The position numbers were made by a program, and so were the translations under genes. A model generated the notes under the pieces. That model searched no databases and was not told where the DNA came from. It saw only the letters and a program-made list of their open reading frames with translations. DNA of 64,000 nt from Flaccisagitta enflata (taxonomy: Eukaryota > Chaetognatha > Sagittoidea > Aphragmophora), in NCBI GenBank assembly GCA_965153355.1, contig OZ231126.1, positions 55,180,001 through 55,244,000 of the forward strand, written 5' to 3'. How positions within the stretch are numbered: position 1 is the stretch's first letter; every line of letters starts with the position of its first letter. Below are positions 26,398-38,340 of this stretch, piece by piece.

Positions 26398-26565
26398 TTA
26401 CTTAACGGATATTTGCCCGTAAGAAACCATACTATACCATATTGTACCCTTATCTACAGGCCAGGCGTTGAGAATGTATAAACCGACTACGACTAGTATT
26501 TTCAAGACAATCGAGATAGATGCAAATATTGCTGCGGTATTTCCACTTTTGCGTCCACTCTCCTC
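26398..26565 (-). CDS. CD225/dispanin-like protein, predicted last exon
   Basis: The exon starts after a CATGGCAG acceptor and is phase 0. It encodes EESGRKSGNTAAIFASIS, followed by a hydrophobic helix (about 20 residues through VVVGLYILN), then a short tail to TAA at 26398-26400. In the CD225 family this position holds the ...A..S..A... stretch and the second membrane helix. The exon at 33227-33357, which carries the first helix and FGTFALIFAIHSKNAIDIG, ends in phase 0 with AAG|GTAAGT, so the two join in frame. A related last exon lies at 35079-35273. Such proteins are small tail-anchored or two-helix membrane proteins. The assignment rests on pattern, not on a search. Confidence 0.55.
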   Translation of the reverse strand, partial: EESGRKSGNTAAIFASISIVLKILVVVGLYILNAWPVDKGTIWYSMVSYGQISVK

Positions 26566-26709
26566 CTGCCATGAGAATCAAGTAGAAAATTAAACGGTAG
26601 TTACTGAAAATGAGAAGGTATAAGATTGACTAAGAAATTGATTTGAATTGATTGAAGGAAGAAAGAGAGATAAAAGGGAAATAAGACAGTAGAAATTGTC
26701 ATATCTACT

Positions 26710-26872
26710 GTTCCAAGTCGTTGTTGTTGTTGCAGTTGTTGTTGTTGTTGCTGTTGCTGTTGTTGTGGTGGTGGTGGTTGTGGTTGTGGTGGTAATTGTT
26801 AGTAATGGTGTTACCGGTGGTGGTCGTGGTTGTGGTGGTAATTGTTGTTGGTAATGGGGTTAACAGTAGTGC
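26710..26872. repeat. GTT/GTG-rich tract
   Basis: Imperfect GTT repeats then GGTGGT units in two rounds (GTTACCGGTGGTGGTCGTGG region). Confidence 0.85.
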
Positions 26873-26873
26873 A

Positions 26874-26890
26874 CATAGCGAGATTTGGAT
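26874..26890 (+). repeat. fragment of the 121-bp satellite
   Basis: CATAGCGAGATTTGGAT matches the start of the satellite unit found at 27968-28310 and 32747-33125. It is cut by the family B element that follows. Confidence 0.6.
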
Positions 26891-27536
26891 GTACACTTTT
26901 TGGGCAGCGGCCCCGAAGGGGACGATGTCCTGTAGAACACAGGGGACTTTCGTTTGTGCGTTTGTCCGTTTGTCCATTCATCCCCTTCTGCGGTTTCAAT
27001 TTCCCATACTATTTGATGGGAAGTCTACATCATTTCATTTTTTATCATTTTTCCATACTATTCAATTGGAATTCCATATTTTTTCATTATTTTCCAATTT
27101 CCCATGTTATTCAATGGGAATTCTTCATTTTTTTCATTTACTTGTCAATTGTTTTTCAATGGGAATTCTCCCATTTTTTTCATATTCTCATCAATTTTCC
27201 TTGTTATTAATTAGGGATTACACATTTTCCCAATTCTTTTCAATTTTCCATGCTATTCAATAGAAACTTTTGCATTTTGTCATTTTTTTATCCATTTTCC
27301 ATGTTATTCAATGGAAATTATTAAAATTTCCATTTTTTGTCAATTTCTTATGTTATTCAATGGTGCAACAGTGCTCCCAAACCCAATTAAGCAGACTTGT
27401 GTTCTACAGTCTTGTGTTTGGATGTTCTTCAGGACATCGTCCCCTTTGGGGCCGCTGCCCTGCTAACCATCAACTACGTTGACAAACATACAAAGCAGGG
27501 CAACGGGTATCGCTGACCACATATTGCCCTTGGGCG
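26891..27536 (+). repeat. family B element (B7)
   Basis: It starts TTTTTGGGCAGCGGCCCCGA with TCCTGTAGAACACAGGG. Its core is unusual: a 50-60 bp repeat (type CCATGTTATTCAATGGGAAT) instead of the GCCTGAAAT minisatellite. The opposing arm GGACATCGTCCCCTTTGGGG follows, and it ends with GCCCTTGGGC followed by GACTGG. Confidence 0.85.
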
Positions 27537-27965
27537 ACTGGTTTATTTTATAAGAGACATGAATTTTAAACTCAGCCTGGATTCGATTCTCTTAATTTTT
27601 TTGCCATTTTGAGGCTTAAATTCTCTTAAACTGTTCTAAATTTTATTATTGTATAAGACATGCAAAAAAGTAGACAATTATTTAGTAATATCTTATTTAT
27701 CTTTGACTTGCTCATTACTTTAGAACTATGAAAATCTTGCCTAATATGACAGGCTTAACAAAGAGAAAAATTCTTTTTCACAAAATCTACTAATTCTTTT
27801 TAAAATTTTGAATAATTATCATTGATTTCATTAAGATTCTCAAAAAGATTTATCAAAAATTTCCATAACTGAATCTCAGCCTGGGTATTCTCTTATTTTG
27901 TTCTTAGAATTTTTACAAATCTCAGGCTCATGTCTCTTATATAAAAAGTCTCTTATAAAAAGAAA
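27537..27965. mobile_element. family C MITE (TIR TTTTATAAGAGACATGA), copy 1
   Basis: The left end TTTTATAAGAGACATGAATT and the right end read in reverse (TTTTTATAAGAGACTTTTTA, with CATGAGCCTGAGATT inside) are inverted. Internal blocks CTCAGCCTGG and CTCTTA are mirrored. Other copies are at 53948-54445 and at the window end. Confidence 0.65.
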
Positions 27966-27967
27966 TA

Positions 27968-28310
27968 AGTGTACCAGGGGAAAATGTAACCTAAAAAATA
28001 CAAAATCACCTTAATTGCCACCAAGGACCCCCAACAACGGCCCAAACCCCAAATCACCATCACATAGCGAGATTTGGATATACCAGAGGAAAATTTAACC
28101 TAAAAAATACAAAATCACCCCAAATACCACCTTAATCACCACCTAGGGCCCCCCAATAACGGCCCATCCCCCAATATCACCATCATAATGCGAGATTGGT
28201 ATATACCTGAGGAAAATATAACCTATGAAATACAGAATCATTCCAAATACCACCTCAACAACCACCTAGGACCCCCCACCTAGGCCCAACCCCCAAAATC
28301 ACCATCACAT
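27968..28310 (+). repeat. 121-bp satellite, units 1-3
   Basis: Tandem units about 110-124 bp long, each with ATACCAGAGGAAAATTTAAC, CACCTAGGACCCCCC and CACATAGCGAGATTTGG blocks. The array is split by the element at 28311-32746 and continues at 32747. Confidence 0.85.
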
Positions 28311-28932
28311 TAGGGGTGGGGATAATGCACCTTAGTCAACGGATCAAGCTGCAGGTGAAGAATATGTGCTAACATGATGAGAATAGATGGTATACCAAGT
28401 TTCAGGACCTTTGGAACAGTTTCAGCCTAGCCCTCCACCCCCCCCTGCCCCCAGGGCTTCAAAACCCAGAAAAAACGATTTTTTTTGCTATTTTAAGCAT
28501 GTTTTGCCTTCCAAATGTGTTAAAAAATGATAAAAAATACTAAAATACATTCTAAAATGTGTAACCTGACATGTGATTACCCATTTGGGCTGTGATACAG
28601 GATTTTTTATGGGTATAGACACTCCAGAATTACTGCAAAATGATGATTTTTACCAGTTTTAAGTAATTTAAGTCATATTGTGATATCATCTGTACAAAAA
28701 ATTGTGTTACATGTTCATGGCAAGTATGTCGTTAGGGGCAGTCTGTGGGTGGGCAGGGGCAGTAATGCAGGTGGGCTGGGGCTGTCTTGTAGGTGGGCAA
28801 GGGCTGTTATGCTTAAAAATCACAATTTTGGCCAATTTTGCATCATTGTATTATCTTGTATTATGAACCAACCCTAGGATGGATGGGCACACTCTCTTAA
28901 AGAGTTGCTTTGCAAGCAACTTAAACATGAAA

Positions 28933-29108
28933 CAAGGCCGGATACACAGCTACCGAAGTTGCGTGTGGGTGGGCAGGGGCCATATTTGAGGTCACCAGAC
29001 CATTTGGGCAGGAGCGGTAAGGTCAAAGATATAAAATCATAAAAAGAAGTAAAGTGTGACTGACCGACCAACCAACCGACCGACCGACCAACAAAGCGGG
29101 TTGTAGCG
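28933..29108 (+). repeat. family A element, 3' end lost
   Basis: AACAAGGCCGGATACACAGC start, GGTGGGCAGGGGCCATATTT, an ACCGACC tract, then AAAGCGGGTTGTAGCGTCC. The terminal hairpin is disrupted. Confidence 0.75.
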
Positions 29109-29376
29109 TCCCTGTGTACAATGAATAATGATATTGTACATCTCAAAGCAGACACTCTTTCTATTATTACATCAGTAGGGCTGGTCATATTGCCGACCTT
29201 GATGAATCTTTATGTAAGTTGGCAAAAATACTCGAGTTGCTATTTGTGAAAGATTGAGACCTTGCGCGACCTTCAACTCTTCATTGCTCACAAAATGAAC
29301 AAAAAAAGTTGATAAAAGTTAAACAAAATTTCGCTTTTGTTTGCAGCAATGCGGTAAAACAGTTTTTCCCCTGAAT

Positions 29377-29859
29377 CACAGCGCAATCTGTTGTACAAAA
29401 AAGTGACATTAATGCCCCGGGCAAAAGCCTTAATGTCCCCAGTAAAAAAAAATTAGAGTTTGAATATGCCCGGTTCTATGCCCCGTTAAAAGTTAGTGAA
29501 TAAAATGATTCAGGGACTAAACGGGGACTTAACAGGGCATATGCCTCATTTAGTTTAGTTTTGTTTAATCAAAAATATTTCTTCAAAAATCAGTAAACTT
29601 TTTTTTCAGTGGCTTTCTTCAGGTCGATTTCTATCGTGAAAATCGTCAGGGACTAAATGGGGACTTAACGGGGCATATGCCCCATTTAGTTTAGAAATGA
29701 AGAAAATAAGTTAGTCTAATTGGGGGATTCCCCGGGGAATTTCCCCAGGATCAAACTCTGATATTTTTAGACCATGCCCGGTTTACTTATGAATAACTGT
29801 AACGGGGGAATTCCCAGGGAATTCCCCGGGGCATTAATGTCACTACAGATTGCGCTGTG
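29377..29859. mobile_element. 483-bp MITE with 5-bp target duplication
   Basis: The ends are CACAGCGCAATCTGTTGT and, from the right, CACAGCGCAATCTGTAGT. The pentamer TGAAT is duplicated exactly (29372-29376, 29860-29864). The TIR continues as TGACATTAATGCCCCGGG. Inside, GGGGACTTAACGGGGCATAT occurs repeatedly in both orientations. No open frame. A CAC start with a 5-bp duplication is compatible with Transib but not proof. Confidence 0.85.
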
Positions 29860-30001
29860 TGAATCTTCCCTACGCCAGTTTTTAAATCGAACATTTTCAA
29901 GGCACGCTTTTGTCTACTCAGTCTACGTACTATATGATACAGAGGTGAAGTGCTTTATACCAAAAGAAGTAAATAAGTCAATTCTATCAGACTGATGATT
30001 G

Positions 30002-30204
30002 AACAAGCCCGGATACACGGCTACCGAAGTCCCGTGCGGATGGGTAGGGGCCATATTTGAGGTCACTAAACCATTTGGGCAGGAGCGGTGAGGTCCAAAC
30101 ATAAAAATCATAAAAAAAGTAAAGTGTGACCGACTGACCGACCGACCAACCGACCGACCAACCAACAAAGCGGGGTGTAGAGTCGCGTAGCACGCGACTA
30201 AAAA
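30002..30204 (+). repeat. family A element, complete copy
   Basis: AACAAGCCCGGATACACGGC start, GGATGGGTAGGGGCC, GGGCAGGAGCGGTGAGG, an ACCGACCGACCAACCG tract, AAAGCGGGGTGTAGAGTCGCG. The end is the hairpin AGTCGCGTAGCACGCGACT followed by AAAAA. It is a good reference copy for the GTCGCG subfamily. Confidence 0.85.
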
Positions 30205-30239
30205 TTGCTTGATAATTGATATTAAAAGGATTTCCTGTC

Positions 30240-31455
30240 TAGCTTTTTTTCTTTCCATTTACTTTTGTTTTCTCTCCGTTTTCCCTTTTTTACTTTCCAT
30301 TTACCTTTCTCTTTTTTTTGTTTTCTTTTCTTTTTTCATTTTGTTTTCTTTCTTCTTTTCATTCCGTTTTCCTTCCATCCTCTCTTCCTCTCCATTTTTC
30401 CATTCCTCTTTTCCTTTTTGTTTTTCCGTTTTCCTTTCCTTCCTTTTTTTTTTCTTTCCTTCCATTTACCTTTCTTCCTTTCCTTCTGTTTTCCTTTCTT
30501 TCTTTCCATTTTTATTTCTTTCTTCCTATCCGTTTTCTGATCTTCCTTTCCGTCCATTTTTTGTTCTTCATTTTTCCGTTTTCCTCTCTTCCTCTCTGTT
30601 TTCCTTTCTTCCCTTCATTCTGTTTTCTTACCTCCTTTCTATTTTCTTTGCTTTCTCTTTTTACTTTTTACTTTCTTCCTTTTGATCCATCTTCCTTTCT
30701 TTCTCTCCGTTTTCCTTTATTCCTAGCTGTCTGTTTTCTGATCTTCCTTTTTTTTTCGTTTTTTTCTTCCTTTCTTTTGTTTTTCTATTTTTCTTTCTTT
30801 CGATTTTCCTTTCTTTACGTTTTTCATTCTTCCTTTCTTTCCATTTTTCTTTCTTCCTTTCCTTTAAGTTTTCCTTTATTTACATTTACATTTCTTCCTT
30901 TCTTTTCATTTTCCTTTCATTCTTTCTTTCTTTCTTTCTAAACATTTTCTTTCCTTCCTAACCTTCACGTTTTCCTTTCTTTACGTTTTCCTTTCCTTCA
31001 TTCTTTCAGTTTTTCTTCCTTCCTTCCTTTCTATTTTTCTTTCTTTCTTTCCATTTTTCTTTCTTTCTTTCTTTCCATTTTCCTTTCTTCCTTTCATTCT
31101 GTTTTACTTTCTTTCTGTTTTTCGTTCTTCCTATTGTTCTGTTTTCTTCTTGCTTTTATCCTTTCTTCCTTATGAATTTTGTTTCCATTTTCCTTTCTTT
31201 CTTTACGGTTTCCTTTCTTTCTTTACGTTTTCCTTTCCTCCTTTTCATTTTCCTTTCTCTACGTTTTCCTTTCTTCCTTTCCATTTTCATCTCTTTCTGT
31301 TTTCCTTTCTTCCTTTGTGTTTTTTCTTTTTATTTCTTTCCGACGGTTTCCGTTTCCCTCTCCTCTTTCTGTTTTTCATTATTTCTTTTTTTCTTTCTAT
31401 CTTTCTTTCTTTCTATCGTTCTATCTTTCTATCTTTCTTTCTTTCTTCTTTTTTT
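30240..31455. repeat. 1.2-kb TTTCC-type pyrimidine tract
   Basis: T/C-rich strand with TTTTCCTTTC and TTCCTTTCTT units and occasional CATTT or CGTTT spacers. The overlapping Phe/Leu/Ser-rich frames are artefacts. Confidence 0.85.
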
Positions 31456-31545
31456 TTAGTCGCGACTCTACACCTCGCCGTGTCAGTCGGTCCCTCTGTT
31501 CATCTGTCCGTAACATTTTTGAATATCGAGCGGTTTTCATCACAC
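31456..31545 (-). repeat. family A element, terminal part only
   Basis: TAGTCGCGACTCTACACCTCG with GTCAGTCGGTCCC matches the hairpin end and tetranucleotide tract. The rest is not recognisable. Confidence 0.55.
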
Positions 31546-32184
31546 TGACCCGGCCCAACTGTCTGCGACTGGATTGCCACGTGACCAGCCTTATTTTCTT
31601 GCTCATCAAAACACGCAACCTTATTAGACGTAATCTTTCAATCATTTCCCTAATTTGCATAATGAAGTAATCGCAGAGGACAGTTGATACGAGCTATCAA
31701 AAGATATTTTGACAATGAAACTTGACAGCGACAATCTACCTGTCATTCAAAAGGCAAAGTCATCTATTTCTAACAAAAAATACTGAAACTTATTCAATAA
31801 CAGGAAAGTTTACTAAGGAGTTCTCACTGTTATTGGACCCAGCGACATCCAGTGAGCATTTCGACGGGGAAAACTGTTATGAGCATTGAACATACAAACA
31901 TTTGAACGCCGATTTTTAGCTGAGCAGTTCTATTTGCTCAAGATGGTTCTTCCCTGTGACTTACAGAGAGATTTTCGACAAAAACGCATACTGACCAGCC
32001 CTATTACATCAGTTTTGCAATCAAATCTAAAAAGTGTTGCTAAAATGTGTCTTTGCTGTTGTTTCATCCAAAGCGAATTTCATGATCATATTTGAGAGTG
32101 GTATGAAAAGGATTCCAAAGGTGAGTGGTATGCAACCTAGCATCATAACCCAAATGGATAATCACATGTCAGGTTGCACATTTT
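31546..32184. other. interior of the long-TIR element, nothing recognised
   Basis: No domain was seen in the short frames here. 32130-32180 repeats a block of the TIR (CATGTCAGGTTGCACATTTT), an internal duplication. Confidence 0.35.
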
Positions 32185-32746
32185 AGAATGGTTCATAGTA
32201 GGAAAATTTACAATGATGCAAAATTGGCCAAAATTGTGATTTCTAAGCATAACAGCCCTTGCCCACCTACAAGACATCCCCAGCCCACCTGCATTACTGC
32301 CCCTGCCCACCCACTGACTGCCCCTAACAACATACTTGCCATAAACATGTAACATGAATTTTTGAACAGATGATATCACAATATAACTTGAATTACTTAA
32401 AACTGGCAAAAATCATCATTTTGCAGTAATTCTGGAGGGTCTATACCCATAAAAAATCCTGTATCACACCCCAAATGGGTAATCACATGTCAGGTTACAC
32501 ATTTTAGAATGTGTTTTAGTAGTTTCTATCATTTTTTAACACCGTTGGAAGGCAAAACACGCTTAAAATAGCAAAAAAGTCGCTTTTTCTGGGTTTTGAA
32601 GCCCTGGGGGCAGGGGGGGTGGAGGGCTAGGCTGAAACTGTTCCAAAGGTCCTGAAACTTGGTATACCATCTATTCTCATCATGTTAGCACATATTCTTC
32701 ACCTGCAGCTTGATCCGTTGACTAAGGTGCATTATCCCCACCCCTA

Positions 32747-33125
32747 CCATCACATAGCGAGATTTGGATATACCAGAGGAATATTTACCATAAAAAATTC
32801 AAAATCACCCCAAATACCACCTTGATCACCAAAATCACCAACAACAACTACGGCCCAACCCTCAAAATCACCATCACATAGCGAGATTGGATATACCAGA
32901 GGAAAATTTAATCTACAAAATACAAAATCTCCCCAAATATCACCTTAATCACCACCTAGAACCCCCTAACAACGGCCCAACCCCCATAATCACCATCACA
33001 TAGCAAGATTTGGATATACTAGAGTAAAATTTAACTTGAAAAATTCAAAATCACCCCAAATACCACTTTAATCACCACCTAGGACCCCCCAACAACAGCC
33101 CAACCCCCAAAATCACCATATAGTG
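32747..33125 (+). repeat. 121-bp satellite, units 4-6
   Basis: Continuation of the array at 27968-28310 after the 4.4-kb insertion. Spacing between the repeated ATACCAGAGG blocks is 121-124 bases, in the same orientation as the left part. Confidence 0.85.
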
Positions 33126-33226
33126 GTGGTGGTGGTGCTATTGTTGTACTTGAAATTTTCTTCTTCAAACAAAATACCGAGATTGGTTCCTAGCAATGTC
33201 CACCCAATGTAACTCAGTTAACTTAC

Positions 33227-33357
33227 CTTTCCAATGTCGATGGCGTTTTTGGAATGAATGGCAAAAATGAGAGCAAAAGTCCCAAAGAACCAAAAATTCA
33301 AGAAAACGAAGGCGATAATCGAAAGAAGTAAGAAGCTTTTTGGTGTCCGTGTGGAAG
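33227..33357 (-). CDS. CD225/dispanin-like protein, exon with first membrane helix
   Basis: It is bounded by a TCTGTAG acceptor and a perfect AAG|GTAAGT donor. The phase-2 frame encodes TRTPKSFLLLSIIAFVFLN, then FWFFGTFALIFAIHSKNAID and IGK. The arrangement of a hydrophobic helix, a Trp/Phe-Gly turn, ALIFAI and AIDIG matches the CD225 pattern (...WPLGIVALIYSI...A...GD). It joins in frame to the exon at 26398-26565 (phase 0). On the other side it joins in frame to 33672-33744 if the MITE at 33365-33674 is removed as an intron. A second reading frame of the same DNA is also open but lacks membrane-protein character. Confidence 0.55.
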
Positions 33358-33364
33358 CTACAGA

Positions 33365-33674
33365 GGGGTTCGTGCAATAACAGCCTAAACTCGGGGAAAT
33401 TCTTTAAGTATTCATTAATTTTATTTGATAAATTTCAGTCAATTGATTGATGCTTGTTACCCCTAGTTTATTGGTTGTTATGAATAATATTCACATGATA
33501 TATTTGTTTAAAGTATTGATATTGTTTTTTCAAAAAAGATTATTTTAGACACCAAAATAACCAACAAACTTAAGGACACAAGCATCAATTTATATTTCAA
33601 ACACAAAAATTGTAAAACAAAAAAAAAACACTTTAATAACTTCCTCCAGTTTAGGCTGTTTTTGAACGAACCCC
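33365..33674. mobile_element. 310-bp foldback MITE lying at a predicted exon-exon junction
   Basis: The ends GGGGTTCGTGCAATAACAGC and (reverse complement) GGGGTTCGTTCAAAAACAGC are inverted. Similarity continues inward (ATTGATGCTTGT and TTGTTGGTTAT blocks mirrored), giving arms of about 150 bases. Read on the minus strand the element provides a GG|GTTCGT donor-like start, and TCTGTAG| just outside its other end serves as acceptor. No obvious target duplication was found. Confidence 0.7.
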
Positions 33675-33744
33675 ATTGTATCTCGTTTCCTCTGGGTGGC
33701 CGGTTGGCAACAAGCGGCATAACCGCCGCTGCCGTCATTGCCAT
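33672..33744 (-). CDS. CD225/dispanin-like protein, candidate first coding exon
   Basis: The ATG at 33742-33744 sits in AGACAGAAATGGCAATG. It encodes MAMTAAAVMPLVANRPPRGN and then EIQW plus one base, after which the MITE begins. This would be the short Pro-containing cytoplasmic N-terminus normal in dispanins. Phase 1 here matches phase 2 of the next exon. The opposite strand is also open and reads a hydrophobic GITAAAVIAIFLSF ending at a GTAAGT, so a plus-strand exon is an alternative. Confidence 0.35.
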
Positions 33745-34046
33745 ATTTCTGTCTTTTGCTTTGGTACACCCAGCCAGTACGAAAGTAAGTATTACAAAAG
33801 TAAAGTAAAGTAAAGTATCGGAAGCGGAGAAGGGTTTTTCCTTGGCTGTAGATAGAGATCCAAAATCAACCGGCGCTGGATTAGCTCAATGAATGGCATT
33901 TGAATCGTCAGAGGATGACAGAAATACACTTACAACATACAATAATTGAGGCATTTATAAAGCCCTAATATCTAGGCCGTGTAAATGTGAGATTACGTAT
34001 TGCATGTGAGTATTATTGCCTTAATTGAGGCTGCTGCCAAAAAAAC
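33745..34046. other. intergenic, nothing recognised
   Basis: Would be promoter or 5' flank of the dispanin-like gene. AAAGTAAAGTAAAG repeats lie at 33798-33816. No TATA was identified. Confidence 0.35.
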
Positions 34047-34160
34047 AAGGTCGGATCCACGGTAATCCAGTTGCGGATGGTTGGGCAGGAGTAGAAATGC
34101 GAAAACCGCTCGCAATCTTAAAATATTACGTTACCGACCAACAGACCAACATGTAGAGTC
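34047..34160 (+). repeat. family A element, decayed
   Basis: ACAAGGTCGGATCCACGG, GGTTGGGCAGGAGTAGAAAT, ACCGACCAACAG and GTAGAGTCGCGTG in order. A 26-base motif (ATAGATATTTTAAC type) then repeats twice. Confidence 0.6.
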
Positions 34161-34257
34161 GCGTGATAGATATTTTAACGAGATAAGCACAATCGTCTAT
34201 CAGCTACCAAATAGATATTTTAACAAGATAAGCACGATTGTTTATCAGCTAGTTTGC

Positions 34258-34291
<34 letters not shown>

Positions 34292-34293
<2 letters not shown>

Positions 34294-34439
34294 AGATGCG
34301 GACACGCAACTCTATAAGAGACTTTGTCCGTCCGTTGGTCCGTCCGGGGTCATCGAGTTGAAAAGTGGGAAAATGGGCATTTCCGCCCCTGCCCATCCGT
34401 CCGCAACTGATATCGGCCGTGTATCCGGCCTTGTTTTGT
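34292..34439 (-). repeat. family A element, GTTGCG subfamily
   Basis: GCGGACACGCAACTCTATAAG, GTCCGTCCGTTGGTCC, CATTTCCGCCCCTGCCC and GTGTATCCGGCCTTGTT in order, the full layout of the family on the minus strand. Confidence 0.8.
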
Positions 34440-34486
34440 TTTTTTCATTTTTCTAATGCACGTACGACTAGGAACATTCAGGTCTG

Positions 34487-35076
34487 CTATCTTAGAAATA
34501 AAAAACTTTCCGCACATTTACATGTATATCTCCAACTAGAATCATCAAATCAGCAAAAAATTGGTGAGATTATTAAAGCTTTTTAAATTTGCAAGCAATC
34601 TACGCAAACCGCATCTCTCTAGCTCAATTGATTAAAAAGTTATTCAACTTTGAATGAAATGTTTCAATTTTGCATTTGCCATTTCTACACAATCTCCAAA
34701 TGATAACATTTCTTTTTTTTAAAATTACTTCTAAATGCATTGAGCTACACAGATGCGATTTGTGTAGACTGCTTGCAAATTTGAAGAGCTACATTTATGT
34801 CACCAATTTTACTATGATTTGTAAAATCCCTTTGGCGCTATAAGTATAAACATAGCAAAAGAAAACATCGAGAAAATCGCTAAAAAAGTCAGGAATGCTA
34901 TCACTTCAGAGAACTTAGAGAAACTGTTCAAACTACTTCCCTGATGAATGGCGGCAGTGATTTAGTCAAAAGGGGCTATAATTAAGTATTCATGGATTTG
35001 TAATTGATTTGTGTTCATCTTTATGTCAATAAATGAAGTTATGTAACAGGTGGAAACTTTTTTATTTCTAAGATAG
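34487..35076. mobile_element. family D MITE (TIR CTATCTTAGAAATAAAAAA), copy 1
   Basis: The two ends are inverted. The right flank is TA and the left is TG, so a TA target is likely. Interior text (ATTGGTGAG, AAACCGCATC, TGAATGGCGGCAGTGATT) matches the copy at 51742-52320. Confidence 0.75.
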
Positions 35077-35078
35077 TA

Positions 35079-35273
35079 TCAGCCATAACGAAATGAAATG
35101 GTGGCATTTTGAAAATCAAAGAGAAGCGCCATTGGGCCGTAATCGAGGATGCTTTTCATAAACTCTCTTGAAACTACGTCATTGTTTTGGAGGAGGGAAC
35201 TAGTTACTGCAAATATTATCCTCAAGACAATGGAGCTGAATGCAAATATTGCTGCCGTGATTCCACTATTACA
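35079..35273 (-). pseudogene. dispanin-like last exon, second copy
   Basis: After a CATCATAG acceptor the phase-0 frame gives NSGITAAIFAFSSIVLRII, then a hydrophobic run and a divergent tail ending TGA at 35079-35081, directly beside the family D MITE. It parallels the exon at 26398-26565 (SGNTAAIFASISIVLKIL). No matching upstream exon was found, so it may be a relic of a tandem duplicate or an unused alternative last exon. Confidence 0.45.
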
Positions 35274-35399
35274 CTATGATGTCACCAAAGGAGGTCCTCC
35301 AGAATTCACAGTTTTGAACTTGGAAGTATAAAAAATACATCCTCAGCATCGTTAGGCAACACCTATTCACCATACATACGTCTGTTTGCTCCCATCTCT

Positions 35400-37659
<2,260 letters not shown>

Positions 37660-37917
37660 AGAAATACTCTGTGAAGTCCTGAGACGCCGCCTATGATATC
37701 ATGCCCAAGAAAATAAAAACCCACAAACCAAAGAACACATTCTAAGACAGATTTCTAAGTCAGTTTTAAGTTCTAAGTCAGTTCTAAGTTCTAAGATAGT
37801 GTTTAAGCCCGCATTTTTTTTCCTATGAAGACATGCGCTCTTCCGGAGAAATGAACAATGCGCCCAGAGCTGCGACTCTGGTGATGATTCTTCAATACAT
37901 CATATTTCTCTCTCTCT

Positions 37918-37960
<43 letters not shown>

Positions 37961-38340
37961 ACCACTCGAGGAGATTGGTTCTCTGTAGTTGGTATTGTTC
38001 ATTGTCTAGGGTGACCCAAGCAACTCTGGATTGTTGAAAACATCTGGAATAGGATTCCTATGCTCTTCTTCTCGAGCGCTCTCGGACGCCTCAGGGTGCA
38101 CATGTAGGGACGGCAGCACCGTCCAGAACGCTCATTTGCTTGCCAATAAATACCAGTTCAACAACTAGCGATTAAATGAGTTAGCCAAAAACTCATTGTA
38201 CAATTTCCTCAACAATAATCGTTCTGCTCCCAAACATAACCACTGGAGGGTTACTCAAAAACAATTCGTTTTTCACAACTCTACAACATCACTCATCGTC
38301 TCATCGTCACTAAAGAAATTTGTTACTATCTGTAAACTAT
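37660..38340. other. retrotransposon 3' region and CT repeat, otherwise nothing recognised
   Basis: AGTTCTAAGTCAGTT repeats at 37743-37800 and a CT tract at 37905-37957. The part after 38000 may be the 3' coding end of the LINE whose tail follows, but no domain was seen. Confidence 0.35.

Larger units (their letters stand above)
28311..32746. mobile_element. 4.4-kb long-TIR element, Mutator-like by structure
   Basis: The ends are perfect inverted repeats TAGGGGTGGGGATAATGCAC. The inverted homology continues, with small differences, for about 565 bases (28311-28875 against 32185-32746). The nine bases CCATCACAT are duplicated on either side (28302-28310, 32747-32755) within a satellite unit. 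Further in, TACATCAG...GGGCTGGTCATA (29170-29192) has an inverted counterpart near 31990-32013. Nested inside are family A copies, a 483-bp MITE and a long pyrimidine tract. Long TIRs plus 9-bp duplications are the hallmark of Mutator-like elements. No transposase frame was recognised. A short frame at 29865-29996 looks coding-like but has no known domain. Confidence 0.8.

Noticed and set aside
30318-30941. 207-codon Phe/Ser-rich frame
   Set aside because: Pyrimidine tract. Three overlapping frames look alike.
33650-33783. Plus-strand exon (hydrophobic GITAAAVIAIFLSF ending at GTAAGT)
   Set aside because: Neighbouring dispanin-like exons are on the minus strand, and its left part lies in the MITE terminal repeat. 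Kept only as an alternative.
33871-33930. tRNA-like stretch (GGATTAGCTCAATGAATGGC resembles an A box)
   Set aside because: No B box, no acceptor stem pairing.
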